From: RAM1 sp041905405
GTDB lineage: Bacteria; Pseudomonadota; Gammaproteobacteria; Burkholderiales; Burkholderiaceae_C
Reading direction: 5' to 3'
Length of the DNA stretch: 64,000 bases
NCBI GenBank assembly: GCA_041905405.1
Contig: JAYRLC010000001.1
Coordinates: forward strand, 225,710 to 289,709
A program made the translations under genes and the position numbers. This document shows positions 8,470 through 16,233 of the stretch, in pieces (positions within the stretch are counted from its first letter, which is position 1; the number at the start of each line of letters is the position of its first letter). Under the pieces are notes generated by a model. The model worked only from the letters and a program-made list of their open reading frames with translations, was not told the DNA's origin and ran no database searches.

Positions 8470-8650
8470 AAGGTGTCTGCAAGTGCCACCGGACCGGCAT
8501 CCTGAACCGGGGGTTCAGGTGGGCTAGGTCAACCTGGCGTTGGGTTCATCTGACGCGAGACGATCACGCTCACCAGGGGATGTTCCAGGCCCGTGCTCAA
8601 AGAGCATTGGTTCAAGGAAATATAAAGCCCGGCATGCACTGCAGACACGT
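8470..8650 (-). ncRNA. ssrS: 6S RNA
   Basis: Read on the minus strand, GTGTCTGCAGTGC near the 5' end pairs with GGCACTTGCAGACACC at the 3' end to form a long closing stem of about 180 nt. Between them are the TTGAACC segment, the CCCTGGTGAGCGTGATCGT region expected beside the central bubble, and a CCTGAACC/GGTTCAGG hairpin like that in the 3' half of proteobacterial 6S RNAs. TAAGAT (8654-8659) sits at -10 spacing. The gene lies directly downstream of zapA, the conserved location of ssrS. 6S RNA binds sigma70 RNA polymerase and damps transcription in stationary phase. Confidence 0.8.
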
Positions 8651-8721
8651 GCAATCTTACGCGCATTGGGCCTTGCGCGCCACGCAAAACGCACCACGTG
8701 CGTGCTGCAAAACCGCGGGGA

Positions 8722-9108
8722 TCAGAGCAGGCGGCCGTCGTCGCCCAGCGCGCGGTCCAGGCGCTGCTGCAGCGACGCCAGGCGCGGGTCGGGCACGCCG
8801 GCGGTGCCGTCCACGTCATGGCCGTGGCCATTGCCGTTGCCGCCGAACTCGCTGTTGCCAAAGCCCGAGGCCTGGAACGACGGTGGCTCGTCGCGCGGCA
8901 CGGGGCGTTCGGCCACGTCGAACGCCAGGTTCAGCGCGGCCAGCACGGCGATGCGGTCGCGCGCCTTGACCTTGCCCGCGTCGCGGATCTTGCACATGGC
9001 GGTGTCGACTTTTTCGACGGCTTCGAGCAGGCGGGATTCGCCACCTTCGGGGCAGCCGAGCAGGTAGCTCTGGCCCATGATCTGCACTTCGAGCTGCTTG
9101 GTGGCCAT
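8722..9108 (-). CDS. zapA: Cell division protein ZapA
   Basis: This 128-aa protein has the ZapA domain at residues 4-70: EVQIMGQSYLLGCPEG, then a helix with VDTAMCKIRDAGKVKARDRIAVLAALNLAFD. ZapA bundles FtsZ filaments at the division site. A Gly/Asn-rich linker (about 80-105) separates this from a C-terminal helix (LASLQQRLDRALG), slightly longer than the E. coli protein. It follows the ZapB-like gene by 5 bp and is followed by the 6S RNA gene, a conserved proteobacterial arrangement. Confidence 0.9.
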   Translation of the reverse strand: MATKQLEVQIMGQSYLLGCPEGGESRLLEAVEKVDTAMCKIRDAGKVKARDRIAVLAALNLAFDVAERPVPRDEPPSFQASGFGNSEFGGNGNGHGHDVDGTAGVPDPRLASLQQRLDRALGDDGRLL

Positions 9109-9113
9109 GGAAA

Positions 9114-9326
9114 TTACGCGGCGTTCTTGATGTCGGGCAGGCGTTCCAGCAGCGCGTCCACGCGCGCGCGGGCGGCGGACAGGCGGGACTTGAGCGAGTC
9201 GCGCTCCTGCGTGAGCGCCTCGACCTGGCTGGTCAGCAGCACGTTGGTGCGCTGCAGTTCCTCATAGCGCACGAGCAGGCGTTCCACGCGCTCGGCAAGC
9301 TGGTCGATTTGGGCTGGTGTGGCCAT
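9114..9326 (-). CDS. ZapB-like coiled-coil cell division protein
   Basis: This 70-aa protein is almost entirely coiled coil, with heptad-like Leu spacing from AERVERLLVRYEELQRTN through RLSAARARVDALLERLP. Short coiled-coil proteins directly upstream of zapA are common in Beta- and Gammaproteobacteria and are annotated as ZapB-like or TIGR02449. In E. coli, ZapB links ZapA to the chromosome terminus protein MatP. The assignment rests on size, coiled-coil character and the 5-bp spacing to zapA, because these proteins diverge strongly. Confidence 0.72.
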   Translation of the reverse strand: MATPAQIDQLAERVERLLVRYEELQRTNVLLTSQVEALTQERDSLKSRLSAARARVDALLERLPDIKNAA

Positions 9327-9379
9327 ACAGAAAACGATTGTAGGGTTTGTGACTGGTTACGCCCCTAAAATGTGCGGGT

Positions 9380-9590
9380 TGGTGCTCGCGGTGTGGTTCA
9401 CATGCCGCAGTTCAACGGGAAGCAGGAGGGCCAGCCCACTCACGGGCCTGCCTAACCTGCGCTGCCCCCGCAACGGTAAGTGGACGGGCCCCTCGGGTCC
9501 CGCTTCTGTCATTCAAGCCACTGGGCGCGTCGAACAGGCGCCTGGGAAGGCGGCAGGAGTTGCTTCCACCAGCCCGGATACCGGCCAACA
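9380..9590 (+). promoter_or_regulatory. Cobalamin (adenosylcobalamin) riboswitch
   Basis: The conserved cobalamin riboswitch blocks appear in order: AACGGGAAGCAGG-type segment (9413-9427), the B12 box GCTGCCCCCGCAACGGTAAG (9461-9480), GCCACTGGG (9518-9526), GCCTGGGAAGGCGGCAGG, and CAGCCCGGATACCGGCC (9570-9586). It ends about 90 bp before btuB and should shut off btuB and probably the downstream B12 genes when cobalamin is plentiful. Confidence 0.95.
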
Positions 9591-9631
9591 AGGTGGCGGT
9601 GCGCCCTGTGCGCGCCGCCGTGACGCCCATG

Positions 9632-9651
9632 CGCCGGCGGGGAAGCCGGCG
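9632..9651 (+). promoter_or_regulatory. Hairpin after the riboswitch, possible expression platform
   Basis: CGCCGGC and GCCGGCG form a 7-bp G/C stem with a 6-nt loop, 26 bp before the btuB start. No strong U-run follows, so control of translation initiation is at least as likely as termination. Confidence 0.4.
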
Positions 9652-9677
9652 AGGGCATTTGTCTTGTATCGCTACTG

Positions 9678-11519
9678 ATGAAAACCTCTGTGTCCCCCGC
9701 GCGGCTTGCCGTGCTTCCGCTGGCTTTGTCCGGTGTTTTCGCTGCCGCATTTCCGTCCCTTGCCCAGACCGTCGCGCCCGTGCAGGTTGCGGCGCTGGGT
9801 GAAACCGTGGTGACCGCCACGCGCACGCCCACCCGCACCGATGAACTGGTCAGCGAGGTCGTGGTGGTCACGCGCGAGCAGATCGAAACCTCCACCGCCC
9901 GCACCGTGCCCGAGCTGCTGGCCCGCACAGCCGGCCTGCAGATGAATTCCAACGGCGGGCCCGGCAAGACGTCCAACGTCTTCATCCGCGGCACCGAGGG
10001 CCGCCACACCATCCTGCTGATCGACGGCGTGCGCTACGGCTCGGCCACGGCCGGCACGCCCGTGTGGGACGCCGTGCCCGTGGACATGATCGAGCGGATC
10101 GAAGTGCTCAAGGGCCCGGCGTCCGCGCTGTACGGCAGCGAAGGCGTGGGCGGTGTGGTGCAGATCTTCACGCGCCGCGGCCAGCAGGGCCTGCACCCGT
10201 ATGCGTCGGTCACGGTGGGCAGTGAAAGCCACCGTCAGGCCGCGGCCGGCGTGACCGGTGGGCAGGGCGCGTGGACCTATGCGCTGGGCGTGCAGACGCT
10301 GCGCGAAAAAGGCTTCTCGTCGACCAACCCCCGCGTGCAGTTCGGCAACTACAACTCCGACACCGACGGCTTCGACCAGGACTCCCTGAACGCATCGCTG
10401 GGCTTGCGGATCAACGACGCCTGGTCGGCGGACGCCAGCGTGATCTATTCCGACGGCCTGAGCCAGATCGACGACGGCCCCGGCCGCGACGCGCAGACGG
10501 CGGTGCGCAGCTTTGCCGGCAACGTCGGCATCAAGGGCCGCGTCATGCCCGGCTGGCAGACCGAGCTGCGTTACGGCCAGGGCACGGATACGTCCAACGC
10601 CATCATGGCCGCCACGCTGCCCACCGACTTCAAGACGCAGCAGGACCAGTGGACCTGGCAGAACAACATCGACACGCCCGTGGGCGTGGTGCTGGCGGGG
10701 CTGGAGCACCGCACGCAGAAGGTCAGCGGATCCACCGCCTACACCGTGCGCGAACGCACCATCAACGCCGTGTTCGTGGGGCTGAACGGCAGCCAGGGCA
10801 ATCACAGCTGGCAGGCCAACCTGCGCCGCGACCAGAACTCGCAGTTCGGCGGCAGCAGCACGGGCTTCGTGGGCTATGGTTACCGCATCAGCCCGGCGTG
10901 GCGCGCCAATATCTCGCACGGAACGACCTTTGTCGCGCCGTCGTTCAACCAGCTGTACTTCCCCAATTTCGGCAATGCGGCGCTGCAACCTGAAGAGGGC
11001 AAGAACACCGACATCGGCATCACCTGGTCGGCAGGCGGGCACGAGGTCAAGCTCGTGCGCTTTGACAACAGGATCCGCGGCTACATGACCAACACGACGC
11101 TGCCCATCAACATCCCGCGCACCCGCATCGACGGCTGGACACTGGGCTACGAGGGCAAGGTCGGCAAGCTGGCGCTGCGCGCGTCGTACGACGCGCTGGA
11201 CCCGCGCAACGAGCTCAACGGCCGGCTGCTGCCGCGCCGCGCGAAAGAACAGGTCACGCTGGGCGCCGACTACCACCTGGGCGCCTGGGCGTTCGGTGGC
11301 TCGGTGCTGAACGTGGGCTCGCGCTTTGACGACGCGGCCAACACGCGCCCCATGGCCGGCTACACCACGGTGGACCTGTACACCACCTGGTCCGTGGCAA
11401 AGGACTGGAGCCTGCAGGCCAAGGTCAACAACCTGACCGACCGCCAGTATGAGACCGCGTTTGGCTACAACCAGCCGGGTCGTGGCGTGTATTTCACGCT
11501 GCGCTGGCAACCAAAATAG
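9678..11519 (+). CDS. btuB: TonB-dependent vitamin B12 receptor BtuB
   Basis: This 613-aa outer-membrane protein has a signal peptide ending near SLAQ (about residue 30), a TonB box in ETVVTATRT, and a plug domain (VPELLARTAGLQ, NVFIRGTEGRHTILLIDGV, VPVDMIERIEVLKGPASALYGSEGVGGVVQIFT). A beta barrel follows to the C-terminus. Its length matches BtuB. A cobalamin riboswitch lies immediately upstream and B12 salvage genes downstream, which fixes the likely ligand as cobalamins or cobinamide. BtuB imports corrinoids across the outer membrane using TonB energy. Confidence 0.95.
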   Translation: MKTSVSPARLAVLPLALSGVFAAAFPSLAQTVAPVQVAALGETVVTATRTPTRTDELVSEVVVVTREQIETSTARTVPELLARTAGLQMNSNGGPGKTSNVFIRGTEGRHTILLIDGVRYGSATAGTPVWDAVPVDMIERIEVLKGPASALYGSEGVGGVVQIFTRRGQQGLHPYASVTVGSESHRQAAAGVTGGQGAWTYALGVQTLREKGFSSTNPRVQFGNYNSDTDGFDQDSLNASLGLRINDAWSADASVIYSDGLSQIDDGPGRDAQTAVRSFAGNVGIKGRVMPGWQTELRYGQGTDTSNAIMAATLPTDFKTQQDQWTWQNNIDTPVGVVLAGLEHRTQKVSGSTAYTVRERTINAVFVGLNGSQGNHSWQANLRRDQNSQFGGSSTGFVGYGYRISPAWRANISHGTTFVAPSFNQLYFPNFGNAALQPEEGKNTDIGITWSAGGHEVKLVRFDNRIRGYMTNTTLPINIPRTRIDGWTLGYEGKVGKLALRASYDALDPRNELNGRLLPRRAKEQVTLGADYHLGAWAFGGSVLNVGSRFDDAANTRPMAGYTTVDLYTTWSVAKDWSLQAKVNNLTDRQYETAFGYNQPGRGVYFTLRWQPK

Positions 11520-11525
11520 CGCGCC

Positions 11526-12350
11526 ATGATGCCGACCCTGCCTGACCAGCTACCCCAGGGGCCACGCCGCATCGTCTGCCTGACCGAAGAGACGACCGAG
11601 TGGCTTTACCTGCTGGGGGAGCAGGCGCGCATTGTCGGCATCTCGGGTTACACCGTGCGCCCCCGCCGCGCGCGCGAAGAAAAGCCCAAGGTCAGCGCGT
11701 TTCTCAGTGCCAAGATCGACAAGATCCTGGCGCTTGAGCCCGACTGCGTGTTCGGCTTTTCGGACCTGCAGGCCGACATTGCCAGCGCGCTCATCCGGCA
11801 TGGCGTGCAGGTCACGGTGTTCAACCAGCGCAGCGTCGAAGAGATTTTTACGATGCTGTACCAGGTGGCTGCGATGGTGGGGCAGGCGGAGCGCGGCCTG
11901 GCATTGCTGCAGGCCATGCGCACGCGTCTTCTCGACATCGAAGCTGCGGGCCGCGCGCTGCCGCGCCGACCGCGCGTGTTCTTCGAGGAATGGGACGAGC
12001 CGCACATCAGCGCGATCCGCTGGGTGTCGCAACTGTGCGGCATCGCCGGCGGGGATGATGTGTTTCCCGAGCTGGCGGTGCAGAGCCTGGGCAAGCACCG
12101 CATCATTGCCGACGGCGCAGAGATCGTGCGGCGCAACCCCGACATCATCATCGGCTCGTGGTGCGGCAAGAAATTCCGCGCCGAAAAGGTCGCGGCGCGC
12201 ACCGGCTGGCAGGATGTGAACGCCGTCAAGCACGGTCAGCTGTTCGAGATCAAGTCCGCCGACATCCTGCAACCCGGCCCGGCTGCGTTGACAGACGGGG
12301 TGGAGCAGTTGCAGCGCATCATGGTCGATTGGGCGAAACAACATGCGTGA
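11526..12350 (+). CDS. BtuF-like cobalamin-binding protein without signal peptide
   Basis: This 274-aa protein belongs to the class III substrate-binding fold (PF01497 type). It has an N-terminal RRIVCLTEETTEWLYLLGE lobe, a long linking helix (YQVAAMVGQAERGLALLQAM) and a C-terminal lobe (NPDIIIGSWCGKKF). Two ATGs are adjacent (11526, 11529) and neither is followed by a hydrophobic signal sequence, so it appears cytoplasmic or exported by another route. It lies 6 bp after btuB and overlaps cobU by 8 bp. A true BtuF with a signal peptide sits two genes downstream, so this is a second, divergent corrinoid-binding-like protein. Its role is unknown. Confidence 0.75.
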   Translation: MMPTLPDQLPQGPRRIVCLTEETTEWLYLLGEQARIVGISGYTVRPRRAREEKPKVSAFLSAKIDKILALEPDCVFGFSDLQADIASALIRHGVQVTVFNQRSVEEIFTMLYQVAAMVGQAERGLALLQAMRTRLLDIEAAGRALPRRPRVFFEEWDEPHISAIRWVSQLCGIAGGDDVFPELAVQSLGKHRIIADGAEIVRRNPDIIIGSWCGKKFRAEKVAARTGWQDVNAVKHGQLFEIKSADILQPGPAALTDGVEQLQRIMVDWAKQHA

Positions 12351-12942
12351 ACTGATCCTGGGCGGTCAACGCAGCGGCAAGTCGGCGCGGGCAGAACGGC
12401 TCGCGGCGCAGTGGCTGGCGACATCATCCGATCACCGGGCGGTGTTCATCGCAACGGCCACGGCCTGGGACGACGAGATGCGCGAACGCATCGCGCGCCA
12501 CCAGCGTGACCGGGCCGCTCGAGTGCCGGGCATGGTGACGGTGGAGGAGCCGGTGGCGCTGGTGGAGGCGCTGGCGGCGCACGATGATGCAATGACGCTG
12601 GTGGTGGTGGATTGTTTGACGTTGTGGTTGACTAATCTCGTTATGCCAGCGGGCGGCCCTCACCCCAGCCCTCTCCCAGAGGGAGAGGGAGTTAACGGCC
12701 CCCTCTCCCTCTGGGAGAGGGCTGGGGTGAGGGCCAGCGCCCTGTCCCAAACCATCACCACCCGAACGACCCCCCTCATCCTCGTCACCAACGAAATCGG
12801 CCTGGGCGTCATCCCCATGGGGCAGCAAACCCGCGCCTTCGTCGACGCCCTGGGCCGCCTGAACCAGCAGGTCGCCGCCGCGTGCGACCGCGTGACCCTG
12901 ATGGCGGCAGGCCTGCCGCTGACTCTGAAAGACAAGGCATGA
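12343..12942 (+). CDS. cobU: Adenosylcobinamide kinase / guanylyltransferase, with in-frame repeat insertion
   Basis: This 199-aa enzyme phosphorylates adenosylcobinamide and transfers GMP to it in the nucleotide-loop pathway. It has the P-loop GGQRSGKS at residues 6-13, FIATATAWDDEMRERIARHQRDR, the Walker B-like VVVDCLTLWLTNL, and VTNEIGLGVIPMGQQTRAFVDALGRLNQ. Residues 105-131 are encoded by an 81-bp perfect palindromic repeat and are absent from the usual CobU; without them the protein would have about 172 residues, near the family size. The insert falls between the Walker B strand and the TNEIG strand, probably in a surface loop. It overlaps both neighbours. Confidence 0.9.
   Translation: MRELILGGQRSGKSARAERLAAQWLATSSDHRAVFIATATAWDDEMRERIARHQRDRAARVPGMVTVEEPVALVEALAAHDDAMTLVVVDCLTLWLTNLVMPAGGPHPSPLPEGEGVNGPLSLWERAGVRASALSQTITTRTTPLILVTNEIGLGVIPMGQQTRAFVDALGRLNQQVAAACDRVTLMAAGLPLTLKDKA
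12655..12735. repeat. 81-bp perfect palindromic element inserted in cobU
   Basis: Bases 12655-12689 and 12701-12735 are perfect 35-bp reverse complements around an 11-bp spacer. The 81-bp length is a multiple of three, so the gene stays open and gains 27 Pro/Glu/Gly-rich residues. A half copy of the same family sits in frame at 527-563. Confidence 0.9.
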
Positions 12943-13826
12943 AAAAGCTCATGGTCCTGCTGGCCCTTGCAGGCGTTTGCATCGCGTGGCAGGCGCAGGC
13001 CCTGCAGGTGACAGACGATCGCGGTGTCACCGTCACGTTGACGCAGACTCCCCAGCGCATTGTGAGCCTGCTGCCGTCGCTGACCGAGACGGTGTGCGAG
13101 CTGGGCCAGTGCCATCGCCTCATCGGCGTGGACCGGTATTCCAACTTCCCCGCGCACGTGAAGACGCTGCCACAGGTGGGTGGCGGCATTGACCCCAACA
13201 TCGAGGCCGTGGTTGCGCTCAAGCCCGACGTGGTGCTCATGGCCACGTCGTCGCGCGGCGTGCAGCGGCTGGAATCGCTGGGCCTGAAGGTGCTGGCCAT
13301 GGAGCCCAGGAGCACGGCCGATGCGCGGCGCGTCATGGACAAGCTGGGCCAGCTGCTGGACGTGCCCGATGCGCAGCGCATCTGGCGCGCGATCGACGCG
13401 GGCGTGTTGGCCGCGGCGCAGTCGCTGCCGGCATCGGCCAAAAAACTGCGCGTGTACTACGAGGTCAGCGTGGGCGGGTATGCGGCGGGGCAGACGTCGT
13501 TCATCGGCGAGAACATGGCGCGCCTGGGTGTGCAGAACATCGTCACGCGCGACCTGGGGCCGTACCCGCGCATCAACCCCGAATACGTGGTGCGCGCCAA
13601 CCCCGACATCGTCATGATCGGCCAGCGTAATGTGGCCGGCATGGCGCAGCGCCCCGGCTGGGCCGGCATGCGCGCTTTGCGCGAACAGCGCGTGTGCGTG
13701 TTCACGGCGGATGAATCCGACGTGCTGGTGCGACCCGGCCCGCGCATGGCCGAAGGCGCGCGGCTGCTGGCGCGGTGTATTGCCGACAAAGGTGCGGCGG
13801 CCAGGGGCGGGGCGGTCGTTCAATGA
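12939..13826 (+). CDS. btuF: Periplasmic cobalamin-binding protein BtuF
   Basis: This 295-aa class III ABC substrate-binding protein has a clear signal peptide (KKLMVLLALAGVCIAWQAQA, cleavage about residue 20). The lobe motifs PQRIVSLLPSLTETVCELGQCHRLIGVDRYSNFP and NIEAVVALKPDVVL are typical. BtuF hands corrinoid to the BtuCD ABC importer. ATG 12939 overlaps the cobU stop by 4 bp, and the 3' end overlaps btuC by 4 bp, so the three genes are translationally coupled. An upstream in-frame start at 12882 would bury the signal peptide and is rejected. Confidence 0.92.
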   Translation: MKKLMVLLALAGVCIAWQAQALQVTDDRGVTVTLTQTPQRIVSLLPSLTETVCELGQCHRLIGVDRYSNFPAHVKTLPQVGGGIDPNIEAVVALKPDVVLMATSSRGVQRLESLGLKVLAMEPRSTADARRVMDKLGQLLDVPDAQRIWRAIDAGVLAAAQSLPASAKKLRVYYEVSVGGYAAGQTSFIGENMARLGVQNIVTRDLGPYPRINPEYVVRANPDIVMIGQRNVAGMAQRPGWAGMRALREQRVCVFTADESDVLVRPGPRMAEGARLLARCIADKGAAARGGAVVQ

Positions 13827-14845
13827 ACCAGGCCCAAGGCTCCGCCGCGCGCAGCCTGTGGCTCGCCGCCGCGCTGCTGCTGGCGGCCGCCGCCGTGCTG
13901 GCGGTCGGCGTGGGCGTGGGCAGCACGGGCTTTGCCAGCGTGCTGCAGGCGCGCCAGGACCCTGTGGCGTGGCAGATCGTGTGGGACATCCGCCTGCCGC
14001 GCACGCTGGGCGCGTGGATGGCCGGCGCGCTGCTGGGCCTGGCCGGCGCGGTGGCGCAGGGGCTGTTCCGCAACCCGCTGGCCGACCCGTACCTGCTGGG
14101 CAGCGCGTCGGGCTCGGCGCTGGGCGTGTCGGTGGCGCTGGCCTTGTTCGGTGTGTCGCCGTTCGCCACGCAGTGGATCACGCGCGTGGGCCTGACGGGC
14201 GCGGCCTTCATCGGCGCCGTGCTGGGCGTCATGCTCACGCTGACGCTGGCCAGGGGCGTGCAGCACACGCTGCGGCTCCTGCTGGCCGGCGTGATCGTGG
14301 GTGTGGTGCTGGGCGCGGCGCGCGACCTGGTCACGCTGGCCGTTCCCGACGTGCTGCAGGCCATGCAGGCGTTCACGCTGGGCAGCACGGGCTTTGTCGG
14401 CTGGGCGTCGTGCGGCGTGATGGCGGCGGCGCTGCTGCCGGCGGCCGTCGTCGCCTGGGCCATGGGGCGCGGGCTGGACGGGCTGGCGCTGGGCGAATCC
14501 ACCGCCGTGAGCCTGGGCGTGCCGCTGGCCGCCATGCGCGTGCTGCTGGTGGCCGTGCTGGCCATGGCCACGGGCGCGGCGGTGGCGCAGACGGGGCTGA
14601 TCGCCTTTGTCGGGCTGGCCGCGCCGCACCTGGTGCGCTCCATCGTCAAAACCACGCACGGCCGCCTGGTGCTGCTGAGCGCGGCCATGGGCGGGCTGCT
14701 GCTGATGGCGGCCGACGTGCTGGCGCGCTGGGTCATCGCGCCGCAGGAGCTGCCCGTGGGCGTGCTCACGGCGTTGCTGGGCGGCGGCTACCTGCTGTAC
14801 CTGATGCACAAGGGCGGCGGGCTGGGCGGAAGGGCGTCGCGATGA
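13823..14845 (+). CDS. btuC: Cobalamin ABC transporter permease BtuC
   Basis: This 340-aa FecCD-family inner-membrane permease has about ten hydrophobic helices. Family motifs are RLPRTLGAWMAGALLGLAGAVAQGLFRNPLADPYLLGSASGS near residues 55-95, and GLIAFVGLAAPHLVRS before the last helices, the region that contacts BtuD. The ATG overlaps the btuF stop and the TGA overlaps the btuD start, both as ATGA. It forms the channel of the BtuCD-F importer. Confidence 0.93.
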   Translation: MNQAQGSAARSLWLAAALLLAAAAVLAVGVGVGSTGFASVLQARQDPVAWQIVWDIRLPRTLGAWMAGALLGLAGAVAQGLFRNPLADPYLLGSASGSALGVSVALALFGVSPFATQWITRVGLTGAAFIGAVLGVMLTLTLARGVQHTLRLLLAGVIVGVVLGAARDLVTLAVPDVLQAMQAFTLGSTGFVGWASCGVMAAALLPAAVVAWAMGRGLDGLALGESTAVSLGVPLAAMRVLLVAVLAMATGAAVAQTGLIAFVGLAAPHLVRSIVKTTHGRLVLLSAAMGGLLLMAADVLARWVIAPQELPVGVLTALLGGGYLLYLMHKGGGLGGRASR

Positions 14846-15624
14846 GCGTCCACGCACCCGAGTATTCGACGGCGCTGCAAGCCACCGGGCTGCACGTGTC
14901 GCTGGGCGGCACGCCGGTGCTGCACGGGATCGACCTGGCGTTGCCGGCGGGGCGCTGGACGGCGATCGTCGGGCCGAATGGCGCCGGTAAATCCACACTG
15001 CTCAAGGTGTTGGCCGGGCTGCTGCCCCACGGCGGCAGTGTCGCGTTGCTGGGCCGTCCGCTGTCTGACCTGGCGCAGCGCGAACGCGCGCGCACGCTGT
15101 CGTGGCTGGGGCAGGGCGAGGCTGGCGCCGACGACCTGTCGGCCTACGACGTGACCATGCTGGGCCGCCTGCCGCACCAGCCCTGGCTCGCGCCGCCTTC
15201 GGATGCCGACCGCGCGGCCGTCGAGCAGGCCCTGCGCGCGACCCAGGCCTGGAGCTGGCGCGACCGATCGCTGGGCGCGCTGTCGGGCGGCGAACGCCAG
15301 CGCGTGCTGCTGGCGCGTGCGCTGGCGGTGCAGGCGCAGGTGCTGCTCATGGACGAGCCGCTGGCCAACCTGGACCCGCCGCACCAGGCCGACTGGCTGG
15401 CCCTGGTGCGCGGGCTGGTGGCGCAGGGCAAAACCGTGGTCAGCGTGTTGCATGAAATCCCGTTCGCGCTGCATGCCGACGAGCTGATCGTCATGGACGG
15501 CGGCCGCGTGACGCACCAGGGGCCATGCGACGACGCGGCCACGCACCGCGCGATGGAAAACGTCTTCGGCGGGCGCATCGCCATCCACCGGCTTGCGCAC
15601 GGGTGGGTCGCCATCCCGAAGTGA
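14842..15624 (+). CDS. btuD: Cobalamin ABC transporter ATP-binding protein BtuD
   Basis: This 260-aa ABC ATPase shows Walker A GPNGAGKST (about residues 45-53), signature LSGGERQR, Walker B VLLMDEPLANLD and the switch histidine in VLHEIPFAL. It starts in an ATGA overlap with btuC and completes the corrinoid importer. A 29-bp gap separates it from cobO, the first non-overlapping junction in the operon. A much longer open frame begins upstream inside btuC but is out of frame with that gene and is not real. Confidence 0.93.
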   Translation: MSVHAPEYSTALQATGLHVSLGGTPVLHGIDLALPAGRWTAIVGPNGAGKSTLLKVLAGLLPHGGSVALLGRPLSDLAQRERARTLSWLGQGEAGADDLSAYDVTMLGRLPHQPWLAPPSDADRAAVEQALRATQAWSWRDRSLGALSGGERQRVLLARALAVQAQVLLMDEPLANLDPPHQADWLALVRGLVAQGKTVVSVLHEIPFALHADELIVMDGGRVTHQGPCDDAATHRAMENVFGGRIAIHRLAHGWVAIPK

Positions 15625-15653
15625 AAATAATTGGAATCTGACCCCCAATAAAG

Positions 15654-16223
15654 ATGCAGATCGAAACACCACCTTCCGCCAAGCCGTATGACAAGCCCGA
15701 GGGCGAGCGGCGCGGCATCGTGATCGTGAACACCGGCGACGGCAAGGGCAAGAGCACGGCGGCGTTCGGGCTGGCGCTGCGCGCGCACGGGCGCGGCAAG
15801 GCCGTGCAGATTTACCAGTTCATGAAGGTGCCCACGGCGCGTTTCGGCGAGCACCGCATGTTCGAGCAGATCGGCATTCCCATCGAGGGGCTGGGCGACG
15901 GCTTCAGCTGGAAGAGCCAGGACCTGGAGCATTCGGCGCAGCTCGCGCGCGACGGCTGGCAGAAGGCGCGCGCCACCATCCTGGCCGGCGAACATTTTCT
16001 GGTGGTGCTGGACGAGATCACCTATCCGCTGATCTACGGCTGGCTGCCGCTGCCCGACGTGCTGGACACGCTGAAGAACCGGCCCAGGCACGTGCATGTG
16101 TGCCTGACCGGCCGCCGCTGCCCGCCCGAGATCATCGAGCTGGCCGACACCGTGACCGAGATGACCAAGGTCAAGCACGCGTTCAATGCGGGCGTGCCCG
16201 CGCAGCGCGGCATCGAGGACTGA
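15654..16223 (+). CDS. cobO: Cob(I)yrinic acid a,c-diamide adenosyltransferase (CobO/BtuR/CobA type)
   Basis: This 189-aa cytoplasmic enzyme has the P-loop GDGKGKSTAAFG at about residues 28-39 and the conserved YQFMK, LDEITYPLIYGWL and HVCLTGRRCPPEI motifs. It attaches the 5'-deoxyadenosyl ligand of ATP to cobalt in corrinoids, both in de novo synthesis and in salvage of imported cobinamide. It follows the uptake genes and precedes cobD by 10 bp. Length and motifs are complete. Confidence 0.95.
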   Translation: MQIETPPSAKPYDKPEGERRGIVIVNTGDGKGKSTAAFGLALRAHGRGKAVQIYQFMKVPTARFGEHRMFEQIGIPIEGLGDGFSWKSQDLEHSAQLARDGWQKARATILAGEHFLVVLDEITYPLIYGWLPLPDVLDTLKNRPRHVHVCLTGRRCPPEIIELADTVTEMTKVKHAFNAGVPAQRGIED

Positions 16224-16233
16224 GCGCCAGCCC

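Noticed and set aside
12655..12735. The 27 extra residues in CobU as an intein or a domain fusion
   Set aside because: The segment is far too short for an intein, has no splice motifs, and is fully explained by a palindromic DNA repeat.
13630..14841. Extension of the btuD reading frame upstream through btuC
   Set aside because: The upstream part is out of frame with a clear permease and yields Arg/Gly/Ala-rich sequence; the ATGA overlap at 14842 marks the real start.
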